Below are positions 1 through 9,059 of a stretch of 64,000 nt of DNA, piece after piece; position 1 is the stretch's first letter, and each line of letters begins with the position of its first letter. The position numbers were made by a program, and so were the translations under genes. The stretch is from Cognatishimia sp. SS12 (GTDB taxonomy: Bacteria; Pseudomonadota; Alphaproteobacteria; Rhodobacterales; Rhodobacteraceae): contig NZ_JAQNCZ010000001.1 of the NCBI RefSeq assembly GCF_028369055.1, forward strand, positions 806,001-870,000, in the 5' to 3' direction. The notes under the pieces were generated by a model that did not search any database, was not told where the DNA came from, and was given only the letters and a program-made list of their open reading frames with translations.

Positions 1-1691
1 ATCGCGCGGTGCAGGATCAACTGTCTGCGCTTCAGGCCCAAACCGGGCAGCGCATCACATTCACGCAGGCGCAGGCCTTTGGTCTGGATCGTCAAATTCT
101 GGGCACTTTGGTGGCAGAACGCGCGCTGGACGCCGAAGCCGAACGGCTTGGCCTGTCGATGGGGGATGAAAACCTGCGACGCGAAGTGTTGTCGATCCCG
201 GCCTTTCAATCGCTGGATGGCAGTTTTGACCGCGAAGCCTATCGGTTTGCGCTGCAAAATTCGGGTATGAACGAAACCGAATTTGAAAATTCCCTGCGCG
301 AAGATGCGGCGCGCGGCTTGCTGCAAAGCGCGATTGTGGGCGGCGTTGAAATGCCACGCACCTACGCCAATGCCCTGCTGGCCTATCTGGGCGAGCAACG
401 CAGTTTTACCATGGCAATCCTGGGCGAAGCGCAGCTGGAAACCGAAATCGGCACTGCGGATGAGGCCACGCTCAAGACCTTCTATGATGAAAATATCGAA
501 GCTTTCATGCGTCCGGCCACCCGCGACATCACCTATGTGGCGCTGGTGCCGTCCATGCTGATTGACAGCGTTGAGATCGACGACGCCACGCTGAAGGCCG
601 AATATGACGCACGCGATGCTGAATTCAACCAACCAGAGCGGCGGCTGGTCGAGCGCCTGGTGTTCGGAACCAGCGAAGAAGCGGCCAATGCCTTGGCGGA
701 TGTTACGGCCGGTGAAACCTCGTTTGAGGATCTGGTCGAGGCGCGCGGTCTGACCCTTGCGGATGTGGATCTGGGCGATCTTAGCGCCGACGAGCTGAGC
801 GACGCGTCTGTGCCGGTCTTTGCTGCCGAAACTGGCGAAGTTGTCGGCCCGATCCAAACCGATCTTGGCCCGGCGCTGTTCCGGGTGAATGCGGTGCTGG
901 AGGCGCAAAATGTCAGCTTCGAAGAGGCTCTGCCGCAGCTGCGTGACGCACTGGCACTGGATCGTGCGCGCCGTGTGATTGACGCGCAGATCAACGACAT
1001 CGACGATCTCTTGGCCGGTGGTGCCTCGCTTGAGGACGTGGCCGCAGAAACCGACATGGAGCTGGGCACCATCAATTTCCACGCAGGATCGGACGAGGAT
1101 ATTGCCGGCTACGCGGGCTTCCGCCAAGTGGCGCAAACCGTGACCGAAGAGGATTTCCCGCAGATCGAACAGCTGGAAGATGGCGGTATCTATGCCCTGC
1201 GCCTTGATGGCACAACCGACGCGGCCCCTGCCCCCTTTGACGCGATCAAGGATGAGGTTCAGGCCGCTTGGCAGCAGGATGCGCTGAACGTGGCGCTGAG
1301 CGCGCAGGCAAATGCGATCGTGGCTGAAATGAACGCGGGCACCGACATCATTGCGCTGGGTCTGCCGGTCTTTACCGAACAGCAGCTGACGCGCGGCGGC
1401 TTTGTGCCGGACGCCCCCGAAGCCTTGCTCGACACCGTCTTTGAGATGACCGAGGGCGAGGTGCGCACGCTGAATGTCGATGGGCGTAGCTTTGTGATTG
1501 AGCTGGACGCGATTGCCCCAGCGGATATGGAAAACCCTGAAAACGCCACCCTGGCGAACCTTGTGGCGCAGCAAAGCGCGCAAGCGCTCGCGCAGGATAT
1601 TTTCCAGGCCTATTCCAACCACATCCGCGCAGCGGCTGACATCGAAATTGACCAACACGCGCTGGCGGCTGTCCACGCGCAACTGCAGTAA
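1..1691 (+). CDS. Peptidylprolyl isomerase PpiD/SurA type, 5' partial
   Basis: This is the C-terminal part (about 560 residues) of a periplasmic folding chaperone of the PpiD/SurA class; the reading frame is already open at the first base, so the N-terminus and membrane anchor lie outside the window. What remains has the SurA_N-like helical region (LTLEQA-style segment around RITFTQAQAFGLDRQIL, then EAERLGLS), a parvulin-like middle region and a long acidic C-terminal part. Such proteins help outer-membrane and periplasmic proteins fold. The GTG at base 9 is not a credible start because coding continues upstream in frame. It ends 16 bases before trpE, so the two are probably co-transcribed; ppiD-trpE adjacency is common in Rhodobacterales (from memory, not checked). 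Confidence 0.8.
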   Translation, partial: RAVQDQLSALQAQTGQRITFTQAQAFGLDRQILGTLVAERALDAEAERLGLSMGDENLRREVLSIPAFQSLDGSFDREAYRFALQNSGMNETEFENSLREDAARGLLQSAIVGGVEMPRTYANALLAYLGEQRSFTMAILGEAQLETEIGTADEATLKTFYDENIEAFMRPATRDITYVALVPSMLIDSVEIDDATLKAEYDARDAEFNQPERRLVERLVFGTSEEAANALADVTAGETSFEDLVEARGLTLADVDLGDLSADELSDASVPVFAAETGEVVGPIQTDLGPALFRVNAVLEAQNVSFEEALPQLRDALALDRARRVIDAQINDIDDLLAGGASLEDVAAETDMELGTINFHAGSDEDIAGYAGFRQVAQTVTEEDFPQIEQLEDGGIYALRLDGTTDAAPAPFDAIKDEVQAAWQQDALNVALSAQANAIVAEMNAGTDIIALGLPVFTEQQLTRGGFVPDAPEALLDTVFEMTEGEVRTLNVDGRSFVIELDAIAPADMENPENATLANLVAQQSAQALAQDIFQAYSNHIRAAADIEIDQHALAAVHAQLQ

Positions 1692-1707
1692 CCCGAAAGG
1701 CTGACCC

Positions 1708-3219
1708 GTGGCTTTGATCCCGTCTTTTGACGCCTTTGAAACCGCCTATGAGGCGGGCAAAAATCAGGTGGTTTACACCCGCTTGGCCGCTGATCTGGAT
1801 ACCCCTGTTTCCCTGATGCTGAAGCTGACCGGCGCAAAACGGGATGCCTTCATGCTTGAGTCTGTCACCGGCGGCGAAGTCCGCGGGCGGTATTCGATCA
1901 TCGGGATGAAGCCTGACTTGATCTGGCAGTGCCATGACAAAGCCAGCCGCATCAATCGCAACGCACGTTTTGACAGCGAAAGCTTTGACGCGCAGCCGGG
2001 TGATCCGCTGGCCAACCTGCGCGCGCTCATCGAAGAAAGCAAAATTGACCTGCCCGATGATCTGCCGCAGGCCTCGGCCGGTCTGTTCGGGTTTCTGGGC
2101 TATGACATGATCCGCCTGGTTGAGCATCTGCCAAATGTGAACCCGGATCCCCTGGGCCTGCCGGACGCCTGCATGATGCGCCCGTCTGTGGTTGCCGTGT
2201 TGGACGGGGTCAAAGGCGAAGTGACCGTGGTCTCCCCCGCCTGGGTCACGGAGGGGCAATCCGCCCGCGCCGCCTATGCCCAGGCTGCTGAGCGGGTGAT
2301 GGATGCTGTACGCGATCTGGAACGCGCCCTGCCGCAAGCGGCGCGCGAAATGGGTGATGCGAAATCGGTCGGCGAACCGGTGAGCAATTTCACCAAAGAA
2401 GGCTACAAAGCCGCCGTTGAAAAAGCCAAGGATTACATCCGCGCCGGCGATATCTTTCAGGTGGTCCCGGCGCAGCGCTGGACACATGATTTCCCGCTGC
2501 CGCCCTTTGCGCTTTATCGGTCGTTGCGGCGCACGAACCCGTCGCCCTTCATGTTCTATTTCAATTTTGGCGGCTATCAGGTGATTGGGGCCAGCCCGGA
2601 AATTCTGGTGCGTGTCTTTGGCAATGAAGTCACCATTCGCCCCATCGCAGGCACCCGCCCGCGCGGGGCCACTCCCGAAGAGGACCGCGCCAATGAAGCA
2701 GACCTGCTGGCCGACAAGAAAGAGCTGGCCGAGCACCTGATGCTGCTGGATCTGGGGCGCAATGACACTGGCAAGGTCAGCAAGATCGGCACGGTGCGCC
2801 CGACCGAAGAATTCGTGATCGAGCGCTACAGCCACGTCATGCACATCGTTTCCAATGTCGTGGGCGAGCTGGCCGAGGATCAAGATGCGCTGAGTGCGTT
2901 TTTCTCTGGCATGCCCGCAGGCACGGTATCCGGGGCCCCCAAGGTGCGCGCAATGGAAATCATCGACGAACTTGAGCCGGAAAAGCGCGGCGTTTATGGC
3001 GGCGGTGTCGGCTATTTCAGCGCCGGGGGCGACATGGATATGTGCATCGCCCTGCGCACCGCAATCGTCAAAGACGAAAAGCTTTATGTGCAGGCTGGCG
3101 GCGGCGTGGTCTATGACAGCGACCCAGAAGCCGAATACATGGAGACGGTGCATAAATCCAACGCCATCCGCCATGCCGCCGAAGACGCAGGACGTTTCGA
3201 AGATTTTGGCAACGGATAG
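1708..3219 (+). CDS. trpE: Anthranilate synthase component I
   Basis: TrpE (503 aa) converts chorismate plus ammonia from TrpG to anthranilate, the first committed step of tryptophan synthesis in the cytoplasm. An N-terminal domain (about 25-170) is followed by the chorismate-binding domain (about 235-490), recognisable by IAGTRPRGATPEED, the DLGRNDTGKV stretch and PAGTVSGAPKVRAMEI near residue 403. The GTG start at 1708 has a GAAAGG ribosome site 8 bases upstream and gives the family-typical start ALIPSFDAFETAY. No leader peptide or attenuator is visible, since the preceding chaperone gene ends only 16 bases away. It is followed by a strong terminator and is separated from trpG by about 4.2 kb of minus-strand genes, so trpE and trpGDC are two transcription units. 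Confidence 0.97.
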   Translation: MALIPSFDAFETAYEAGKNQVVYTRLAADLDTPVSLMLKLTGAKRDAFMLESVTGGEVRGRYSIIGMKPDLIWQCHDKASRINRNARFDSESFDAQPGDPLANLRALIEESKIDLPDDLPQASAGLFGFLGYDMIRLVEHLPNVNPDPLGLPDACMMRPSVVAVLDGVKGEVTVVSPAWVTEGQSARAAYAQAAERVMDAVRDLERALPQAAREMGDAKSVGEPVSNFTKEGYKAAVEKAKDYIRAGDIFQVVPAQRWTHDFPLPPFALYRSLRRTNPSPFMFYFNFGGYQVIGASPEILVRVFGNEVTIRPIAGTRPRGATPEEDRANEADLLADKKELAEHLMLLDLGRNDTGKVSKIGTVRPTEEFVIERYSHVMHIVSNVVGELAEDQDALSAFFSGMPAGTVSGAPKVRAMEIIDELEPEKRGVYGGGVGYFSAGGDMDMCIALRTAIVKDEKLYVQAGGGVVYDSDPEAEYMETVHKSNAIRHAAEDAGRFEDFGNG

Positions 3220-3241
3220 CGGCCATATCTACGCAAGTATT

Positions 3242-3281
3242 AAAGGCGCGGCAGTATTCCCTGCCGCGCCTTTTCTTTTTT
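3242..3281 (+). terminator. Rho-independent terminator after trpE
   Basis: A 13-bp GC-rich stem (3242-3254 with 3261-3273) with a 6-base loop is followed by a T-rich tract at 3271-3280. The stem starts with AAA, so the minus strand also ends in a short U run, and it can serve the convergent glycine-zipper gene too. Confidence 0.9.
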
Positions 3282-3308
3282 CCGTGTCAGTTCTCGCGCC
3301 GTGGCGGC

Positions 3309-3947
3309 TTAGTTGGAGTCCACCAGAATATTAGACGTCACGCCCGCCTCAAGCAGGGCGACCTGCATATCCTGGACCTCATCGACATCATCGGTGCTGT
3401 GAATCAGCACATCATTGACGATCAGCGAATAAAGCGGCGCGGCCGGGCGCTCAATCACGGGGCGCAGGCTGGCGGGGCGCACGCCCAGATAGTTGTCAGC
3501 GGCGCGGCGCGATTTGGGGCCCCATTTGCCATCCTGGGATACGCCGATGGTGTACTGCACGTCTTTGACCAGCTCTTTGCTGACCGAACGGCCCGCGTTC
3601 AGATCAAAGATCGCGTTTTCAAGCCGCGCGCGGTCGTTGATGCGCGCGGGGACATAGACGTTCTTGCAGGTCTCAACGTCCTTATAGCGCGTGACCGTGC
3701 GGCGGCTGTTCTCATGCCCCACAACGCCGCCAATCACGGCACCCGCAGCGGCCCCGGCGTTTTTGTCGGTGACAACTTTGCCGATGACGCCGCCAATCAG
3801 CGCACCGCCGATGACCTTTTCAGGTTGGCCGCCTTTTACGGTGGCCTGATAGGGCACCGAGGTGGTTGTGCAGCGCGTCTGATAGCTCCCCGCAAACGCC
3901 TGCGATGCGATCAGCAGCGATGCCGCTGCCGTTACCAGAATTTTCAT
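3309..3947 (-). CDS. Glycine-zipper envelope protein with signal peptide
   Basis: A 212-residue exported protein. Residues 1-19 (MKILVTAAASLLIASQAFA) form a Sec signal peptide. Residues about 45-77 hold a glycine-zipper 2TM segment (GGALIGGVIGKVV, then GAAAGAVIGGVVG) like that of the Rickettsia 17-kDa antigen family, which inserts into membranes. Around residues 140-160, DGKWGPKSRRAADNYLG resembles the core of PG_binding_1 repeats, so a peptidoglycan-binding role is possible; the C-terminal 50 residues are not recognised. I place the start at the second in-frame ATG because it begins the signal peptide directly and AAGGATG lies just before it; an ATG five codons upstream is possible. It converges on trpE across a shared terminator. 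Function in envelope integrity is inferred. Confidence 0.8.
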   Translation of the reverse strand: MKILVTAAASLLIASQAFAGSYQTRCTTTSVPYQATVKGGQPEKVIGGALIGGVIGKVVTDKNAGAAAGAVIGGVVGHENSRRTVTRYKDVETCKNVYVPARINDRARLENAIFDLNAGRSVSKELVKDVQYTIGVSQDGKWGPKSRRAADNYLGVRPASLRPVIERPAAPLYSLIVNDVLIHSTDDVDEVQDMQVALLEAGVTSNILVDSN

Positions 3948-3951
3948 GGTC

Positions 3952-4176
3952 TCATCCTTCATTCATTTTGATGCGGCGGCGTGTCTTGGCTGTGCCCCCC
4001 GCCGGTTTCACGCGCGGCAGATCTTTGTGATTCTGCGCAGCGCGTTTGGCCATTACCTGGGGTTCAGTTAGGCGAGAGTGGTCTTGATATTCAATATCAT
4101 GGCCATTTTGGGCGCTTTTGACCCGGATCGCGGGCGGTTTTCTTCTTATGTCAGCCGCGGCTTGCCGCTCAGCCAT
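3952..4176 (-). CDS. Small basic hypothetical protein
   Basis: A possible 74-residue, strongly basic, hydrophilic protein with no signal peptide or membrane segment; the C-terminus reads RVKPAGGTAKTRRRIKMNEG. It fills the gap between the methyltransferase and the glycine-zipper gene on the same strand. AAGG lies 8 bases before the ATG, and its stop codon sits inside the ribosome-site region of the next gene (AATGAAGGATGAGACC), an arrangement compatible with coupling. I do not recognise the family and have only the reading frame, spacing and ribosome site as support, so it may not be expressed. Confidence 0.35.
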   Translation of the reverse strand: MAERQAAADIRRKPPAIRVKSAQNGHDIEYQDHSRLTEPQVMAKRAAQNHKDLPRVKPAGGTAKTRRRIKMNEG

Positions 4177-4217
4177 GATACGGGCCTTGGGGGGCTGCCC
4201 GCGCAGCAGAAGCTAAG

Positions 4218-4868
4218 CTAGGCCCCTTCAACACATTCATCGACTTTGCGCGCCACCAAAAAGACCGAGCCGGGTTTCTCTGGTCGCCAGTCAGTTTCGA
4301 TCCGAAACCCATGGGCAGTGATGTGGTCTTTCAATTGCGCGATGCGAAACGGATGGAGCTTGGGGATCAGGCCAGTGTGCCCCAGCGCAGGCCAGAACAC
4401 CCGCCCAAGGCCACGCATTTCGCCAAGACAAACGGTGGAGGAAAAGAACAGCCCCCCTGATTTCAGCATCTGATTCACCCGCGTCAGCGTTTGGTTCACA
4501 TCTTTCACCAGATGCAGGATCGACATGCCCAAGACCACATCATAGGCCGCGCCCGCATCTGGGATCGGCCAATCTTCGATGGCAGCGACCGCAAAATTCA
4601 CCCTGCGGCAGCTTTGATCCCAGGCCTTTTCCTTGGCAATCGCGATCATCTCGCTGGAAAAATCAATGGCATCCACATGGGCCACGCGCGGCGCGTGGAT
4701 CAGCGCTGTGGTGCCTGTGCCGCAGCCAAACTCCAGCAGGCGATCCGTGGGTTTCAGGTGGCTCGCGGTAACGGCAAGCTTGTGTTCATAAGCGGATTGA
4801 TCCGCAACCGGGCTGCGCGCATAGCCGCGCGCCATTTTGTTCCAGAAAAACGTGGGAGACAGTAGCAT
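4218..4868 (-). CDS. Class I SAM-dependent methyltransferase
   Basis: A 216-residue single-domain methyltransferase of the Rossmann-fold class. Motif I is LLEFGCGTG at residues 44-52, followed by the acidic end of beta strand 2 (HVDAIDFSSEM) that holds the ribose of S-adenosylmethionine, and motif IV as YDVVLGMSILHL. The family member is generic (Methyltransf_11/25 style); the N-terminal FFWNKMARGYARSPVAD is typical of small-molecule or lipid methyltransferases such as UbiE-like proteins, but nothing in the sequence fixes the substrate. It is the first gene of a short minus-strand group and has about 100 bases of non-coding DNA upstream, in which I see no clear promoter. Confidence 0.85.
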   Translation of the reverse strand: MLLSPTFFWNKMARGYARSPVADQSAYEHKLAVTASHLKPTDRLLEFGCGTGTTALIHAPRVAHVDAIDFSSEMIAIAKEKAWDQSCRRVNFAVAAIEDWPIPDAGAAYDVVLGMSILHLVKDVNQTLTRVNQMLKSGGLFFSSTVCLGEMRGLGRVFWPALGHTGLIPKLHPFRIAQLKDHITAHGFRIETDWRPEKPGSVFLVARKVDECVEGA

Positions 4869-4972
4869 GTCAAAGCTCCTAATTTTGGCAAATCTTTCCC
4901 GGGCACAGCCGCGCCATGCGCAAAACTGCGGTCTCGGGTAAATTGATCGGTAATCGGTGCGGCGGCGGTCAG

Positions 4973-5191
4973 TTAGGTGGCGTCTTGAATGTCAAACACC
5001 TCTTCCAGAGGTTTGTTGAACACCCGCGAAATCAGGATCGCCAGTTCCAGCGTCGGTGAATATTTCGCGTTTTCAATGGCCACGATGGTCTGGCGTGTCA
5101 CCCCCACCCGCTCGGCCAGATCTTTTTGGGTCATCTCATCCGCATCAAACCGCAGGCGTCTGATCTGATTGGTGATTTTCAGTTTACCCAT
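4973..5191 (-). CDS. Small XRE/YozG-type transcriptional regulator
   Basis: A 72-residue stand-alone helix-turn-helix protein of the Cro/CI (HTH_3) class. The HTH is DLAERVGVTRQTIVAIENAK at about residues 24-43, followed by the YSPTLELAILISRVFNKPLEEVF segment typical of the YozG subfamily. Its ATG lies three bases after the stop of the upstream membrane-protein gene, so translation is probably coupled. Members of this family are very often encoded next to a small four-helix membrane protein and repress their own operon; that pairing is what is seen here. The cue sensed is unknown. Confidence 0.92.
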   Translation of the reverse strand: MGKLKITNQIRRLRFDADEMTQKDLAERVGVTRQTIVAIENAKYSPTLELAILISRVFNKPLEEVFDIQDAT

Positions 5192-5194
5192 GTC

Positions 5195-5644
5195 TTAGTA
5201 GCCCCGGCGATAGCTGATGAACTTCACCATATCGGCCCCAAAAGAACCAAGCGCCATCGCAAAATAGATAATGTTAAAGCCGACAAGCGCCGTGCTGCCC
5301 ATCGCCAGCGCAATCACCGAAGAGATAAACCCCACCCCGGCGCAAACGACAATCGCGAAAATCGCGCGGCGATCAAAGAGTTTGTCTCTTTCATCGACAA
5401 CAAAACTGGGTTTGGCCGTGCCGGTGAAGATGGCCCAGAGAATGTTAAACACAATGGTGCCGACAATGGTTGCGGCAATGCTGATCGGGATCACCCAGAT
5501 CACCATCCGCGCCCAGACATTCACCGCGTCCGGCCCGTCAAATTGACCAGCCGCGCTCATCTCTAGCAGGCGCAGGATGACATAGCTGCTGGTCAGCAAA
5601 TTCACGAGGATCGAGACCACGTTATTTCGATCTTGGTAGGTCAT
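5195..5644 (-). CDS. Four-helix membrane protein paired with XRE regulator (DUF2178-like)
   Basis: A 149-residue inner-membrane protein with four hydrophobic segments at about residues 7-25, 45-70, 92-112 and 118-138. Between the second and third helices lies VVDERDKLFDRRA, an ERD/DERD cytoplasmic-loop pattern I associate with DUF2178-like proteins that accompany YozG-type regulators. It is the promoter-proximal gene of the two-gene operon; the regulator follows after three bases. A plausible job is to modulate the regulator at the membrane, but no function is established from sequence. The upstream 200 bases are notably AT-rich for this genome. Confidence 0.75.
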   Translation of the reverse strand: MTYQDRNNVVSILVNLLTSSYVILRLLEMSAAGQFDGPDAVNVWARMVIWVIPISIAATIVGTIVFNILWAIFTGTAKPSFVVDERDKLFDRRAIFAIVVCAGVGFISSVIALAMGSTALVGFNIIYFAMALGSFGADMVKFISYRRGY

Positions 5645-5760
5645 TTTTAAGTTCCTTCACGGGGTGCCGCGGACGGCACGGGTGTCTGATAATTTCGACT
5701 CAAAGTAAGATTTATTATACCTAGTGTCAAATATTTCATACACACCAAGACGGCACAAAG
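5645..5760 (-). promoter_or_regulatory. AT-rich promoter region of the membrane protein/XRE operon
   Basis: The region upstream of the operon is AT-rich. On the minus strand it contains TATAAT, a perfect -10 match, at about 5715-5720, with TTGACA only five bases upstream of it (about 5726-5731). Five bases is too short for a paired -35, so TTGACA may pair with a later weak -10, or be part of an operator. No clear hexamer sits 17 bases from TATAAT. I take this as the operon promoter and probable autoregulatory site, at low confidence on the exact elements. Confidence 0.4.
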
Positions 5761-5851
5761 ATCTTTGCAAATGAAATCAACGACATGTGGCGGCGACCGC
5801 TTATCGTTGACGACTCAAATTCTCTGTAGGAAGCCCGCGCCGGTCGGCGGA

Positions 5852-7288
5852 TCAGCCGTCTTGCTGTGCCAGCAGCAGCGCTGATACCGGCGCGATGGCC
5901 ACCGTGCTGGCGCGATCCTGCAGCGCCCAGCTGGCCAGCGCCTGAATGGTGATCGGCTGAAGCCGCCCCATCATCACCACACCAGAACTTTGCCGCGCCT
6001 TAAACGCTGCCTGATCCAGAAAGCGGCGCATCACCACTTCGGTCTGCCCCTTGCTGTCAAAATCGCGAAACACCGTAAGCGCAGGCACGCCTTCGCGCAC
6101 CGCAAGTTTCTGCGCGGTATTCAGCCCCTGCGGCTGCAAAACCAGCCCATGGCCACTTTGCCCGGCATAGGCAATCACCTGTTCTGCGACGGCGCGGCTT
6201 TCCTGTAGGCCAGTCTCAAGCCCCTCCAGCAGCCCCACCGCTTGGGGCACGGCAGCGAGCTGCCCGGCCAGGTTCACTTCGATCTCGCTGGCAGAAACAC
6301 CCTGTGGCAGGTTCACAACGGAAAACACCTCAATGCCAAACCCGCGATAGGCCGCCGCGCGCGCCGCCGCCTCAGGGTGCAATGCATCAATGGCCACGCT
6401 CAGCGCGATGGGAAAATCCGCCAGCGTCGCCAGATCAACCAGACTGTCAGGGTCATCCAGCAGCAAGACCGACATCAAAGGTTTTTCGCCGTCATAATCA
6501 AAAGCCTGCGCAAAATCACGCAGGGGCATGGCCTCTGGCGCAGTCACAGCCTCAACAGCCTCTGTCTCGGGGGCATCCCCAATGCGGGGCAGCCGCGACG
6601 AGGTGCGCTGGGGGAACGCATCGCTCAGGTCTTGCGCCGGTTTCAGCAATGCGCCGCCCTCAAGCGCGGCAATCGCCTCTGGTGCAGTGGTATCCACTTC
6701 GGGCGCGGCATCTGCCGTAATCGGCGTATCCTGTTGCTTTGGCGCTGTGCCGCGCGCTGCTTCGCCCTCGCCGGTGGGGGCACGGGGCGCAGGCGTCGGC
6801 TCGGGCGCACCAAAACCGGCAGTTTCCGGTGTTGCCGGGCTCTGCGGTTGGGCCGGGTCGACAGAAATCGAAGGTTCATTTTCCGCGCCGGGTGCGGTGA
6901 TCGGCTGGGCCTGCGGGCTGGGCAACACAGGCACGTCATCTTGTACCGTGGCCGGGGCCTCGCCAATGGGTGCGGGCGTCAAGGCCCCCGCCTCGGGCGC
7001 ACCGGGCTGCGGTTTGGGCGCAGGGGCACGATCAGCATTCGGGGCAGAATCACGCCCTGTGGCCGGCGCTGGTGCCTGCGCCACAACGTCTGCCTCAACC
7101 GGGGCATCGGTTTGCGAGCCGCCGGGCACATCAACGTTTGCGGGCGCTGCAGGTTGGCTTGCTGAGGGGCTTTCTGCCAGTGGCCGTTCCAACGTGGCGG
7201 GCAAAGGGGATAACAAAGACAGGACCGCCGCAACCACAAGCCCCACCACTCCGCCAAAGATCAACCCGGTCAAAATTCCACGTAGCAT
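5852..7288 (-). CDS. Divergent polysaccharide deacetylase (YibQ-like)
   Basis: A 478-residue envelope protein. A membrane anchor at residues 2-25 ([19 protein letters not shown]) is followed by a long Pro/Ala/Glu-rich, disordered linker to about residue 245, then a divergent polysaccharide deacetylase domain of the YibQ (Deac_2) type, with strands such as [22 protein letters not shown] and [13 protein letters not shown]. Canonical metal ligands are not obvious, as expected for this divergent branch, so enzymatic activity is uncertain. I start it at the ATG just before the anchor, preceded by GAGGG at 8 bases; an in-frame ATG 35 codons upstream would add a charged extension in front of the anchor. 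It stands alone and diverges from trpG. Confidence 0.8.
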   Translation of the reverse strand: MLRGILTGLIFGGVVGLVVAAVLSLLSPLPATLERPLAESPSASQPAAPANVDVPGGSQTDAPVEADVVAQAPAPATGRDSAPNADRAPAPKPQPGAPEAGALTPAPIGEAPATVQDDVPVLPSPQAQPITAPGAENEPSISVDPAQPQSPATPETAGFGAPEPTPAPRAPTGEGEAARGTAPKQQDTPITADAAPEVDTTAPEAIAALEGGALLKPAQDLSDAFPQRTSSRLPRIGDAPETEAVEAVTAPEAMPLRDFAQAFDYDGEKPLMSVLLLDDPDSLVDLATLADFPIALSVAIDALHPEAAARAAAYRGFGIEVFSVVNLPQGVSASEIEVNLAGQLAAVPQAVGLLEGLETGLQESRAVAEQVIAYAGQSGHGLVLQPQGLNTAQKLAVREGVPALTVFRDFDSKGQTEVVMRRFLDQAAFKARQSSGVVMMGRLQPITIQALASWALQDRASTVAIAPVSALLLAQQDG

Positions 7289-7443
7289 GCTCTTGCCCTC
7301 AGATTTCAGCGTTGCGCTGGCCTTTTTTCGTCTGGCGGCTGCCCCCGCCTCTTGACCCTCTGGGCCAAGCCTGTCCATGTATACCGCGACCATGGGCGGG
7401 GTTAATACCCTGTTCTTACGATGACAACATAAAGTGTGGTGCC

Positions 7444-8025
7444 ATGCTGCTTCTGATCGATAATTACGACAGCTTTACCTATAACCTCGTGCATTATTTG
7501 GGCGAGCTGGGGGCCGACGTGAAGGTCTGGCGCAATGACGCCCTGACCACGCAGGACGCCATGGGCCTGAAACCCGAGGGGATTCTGCTGTCCCCCGGTC
7601 CCTGCACACCAAATGAAGCCGGCATCTGCCTGTCATTGATCGAAGCCGCCGCCGAAACCAAGACCCCGCTGATGGGCGTCTGCCTTGGGCATCAGTCCAT
7701 CGGCCAGGCCTTTGGCGGCAATGTGGTGCGTTGCCATGAGGTTGTGCATGGCAAGATGGGCACCATGCATCACCACGGCAAAGGCCTCTTCAAAGGCCTG
7801 CCGACACCGTTTGAGGCGACGCGCTATCATTCGCTGATTGTCGAGCGTGAGACACTGCCCGACTGCCTTGAGATCACCGCCGAGCTTGAGGACGGCACCA
7901 TCATGGGGCTGCAACACAAAGAACTGCCCATCCAAGGCTGCCAATTCCACCCGGAATCCATTGCCTCAGAACATGGGCACGCGATGCTGAAAAACTTCCT
8001 TGATCTGATGAAGGTGCCAGCATGA
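7444..8025 (+). CDS. trpG: Anthranilate synthase component II (glutamine amidotransferase)
   Basis: TrpG (193 aa) releases ammonia from glutamine for TrpE. It is a class I glutamine amidotransferase: N-terminal [15 protein letters not shown], nucleophile Cys80 in GVCLGHQ, and the His-Glu pair in CQFHPESI near residue 170. The length matches free-standing TrpG. The ATG start has only a weak ribosome site (AAAGTG). Its TGA overlaps the trpD ATG by four bases (ATGA), showing translational coupling. It opens the trpG-trpD-ung-trpC-moaC-moeA string. It may also serve as PabA if the genome lacks a second copy; that cannot be judged here. Confidence 0.97.
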   Translation: MLLLIDNYDSFTYNLVHYLGELGADVKVWRNDALTTQDAMGLKPEGILLSPGPCTPNEAGICLSLIEAAAETKTPLMGVCLGHQSIGQAFGGNVVRCHEVVHGKMGTMHHHGKGLFKGLPTPFEATRYHSLIVERETLPDCLEITAELEDGTIMGLQHKELPIQGCQFHPESIASEHGHAMLKNFLDLMKVPA

Positions 8026-9044
8026 GCGACGCGCTGAAACCGCTGATTGATGCCGCCGCCAAAGGCCCGCTGAGCCGGGCAGAGGCCGGTGAAGCCTTTG
8101 AGATTCTGTTCAACGGCGATGCAACCCCCAGCCAGATTGGCGGTTTTCTGATGGCACTGCGCACGCGCGGTGAAACCGTGGATGAATATGCCGCGGCGGC
8201 GGCCGTGATGCGCGCCAAATGTGTGCCGGTGAAAGCGCCTGCAGGCGCGATTGATATCGTTGGCACTGGCGGGTCGGGCAAACACACGCTGAATATTTCC
8301 ACCGCGTCGATCTTTACGGTCGCGGGCGCCGGCGTGCCGGTGGCCAAACATGGCAACCGCAAGGCCAGCAGCAAATCCGGCACCGCCGATGTGCAAAGCG
8401 AACTGGGCATCAATGTCATGGTCGGGGCTGAGGTTGTGGAACAGGCACTCACTGACTGCGGCGTGGGCTTCATGATGGCCCCGATGCACCACCCGGCGAT
8501 CAAACATGTGATGCCCACCCGGCTTGAGCTGGGCACCCGCACAATTTTCAACATCCTTGGCCCGCTGACCAACCCAGCGGGCGTCAAACGGCAACTGACA
8601 GGCGCATTTTCACGCGAATTGATCAGGCCCATGGCCGAAACCCTGGGCCAGCTTGGGTCGGAACGTGCGTGGCTGGTGCATGGCTCAGACGGTACTGATG
8701 AGCTGACGATCACCGGCGTCAGCTATGTCTCGGCCTTGGAAACAGACGGCAGCGTGCATGATTTTGAACTGCACCCCGAAGAGGCTGGCCTGCCGGTGCA
8801 CCCGTTTGACGAGACGGTGGGCGGCACGCCCGAACATAACGCCAAAGCTTTGCGCGCTGTGCTCGATGGGGCCGAAGGGGCCTATCGCGACGCGGTACTG
8901 CTCAACTCGGCCGCCGCGCTGGTTGTGGCTGATGCCGCGCCGGATCTGAAAACCGGGGTGGAAATCGCCAAGGACAGCATCGCCTCTGGCAAAGCCAAGG
9001 CCAAGCTTGCGTGCCTGGCTAAGATCACCTGCAGCGCCGCCTGA
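8022..9044 (+). CDS. trpD: Anthranilate phosphoribosyltransferase
   Basis: TrpD (340 aa) joins anthranilate to phosphoribosyl pyrophosphate, the second step of tryptophan synthesis. The helical N-terminal domain (about 1-70) is followed by the catalytic domain with the PRPP-binding glycine loop [11 protein letters not shown] at about residue 81, [16 protein letters not shown], and the anthranilate-contacting [10 protein letters not shown] segment. Length is standard. It overlaps trpG by four bases. Downstream is the uracil-DNA glycosylase gene rather than trpC, whose start is 15 bases after the trpD stop. Confidence 0.97.
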   Translation: MSDALKPLIDAAAKGPLSRAEAGEAFEILFNGDATPSQIGGFLMALRTRGETVDEYAAAAAVMRAKCVPVKAPAGAIDIVGTGGSGKHTLNISTASIFTVAGAGVPVAKHGNRKASSKSGTADVQSELGINVMVGAEVVEQALTDCGVGFMMAPMHHPAIKHVMPTRLELGTRTIFNILGPLTNPAGVKRQLTGAFSRELIRPMAETLGQLGSERAWLVHGSDGTDELTITGVSYVSALETDGSVHDFELHPEEAGLPVHPFDETVGGTPEHNAKALRAVLDGAEGAYRDAVLLNSAAALVVADAAPDLKTGVEIAKDSIASGKAKAKLACLAKITCSAA

Positions 9045-9059
9045 TTGGCAGGTCGCTTT

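Noticed and set aside
1372-3174. A 600-codon minus-strand frame across trpE
   Set aside because: Antisense shadow of trpE, no ribosome site or motif.
5715-5731. TTGACA and TATAAT as a paired promoter
   Set aside because: They are only five bases apart on the minus strand, far from the 16-18 needed, so they cannot serve as one -35/-10 pair.
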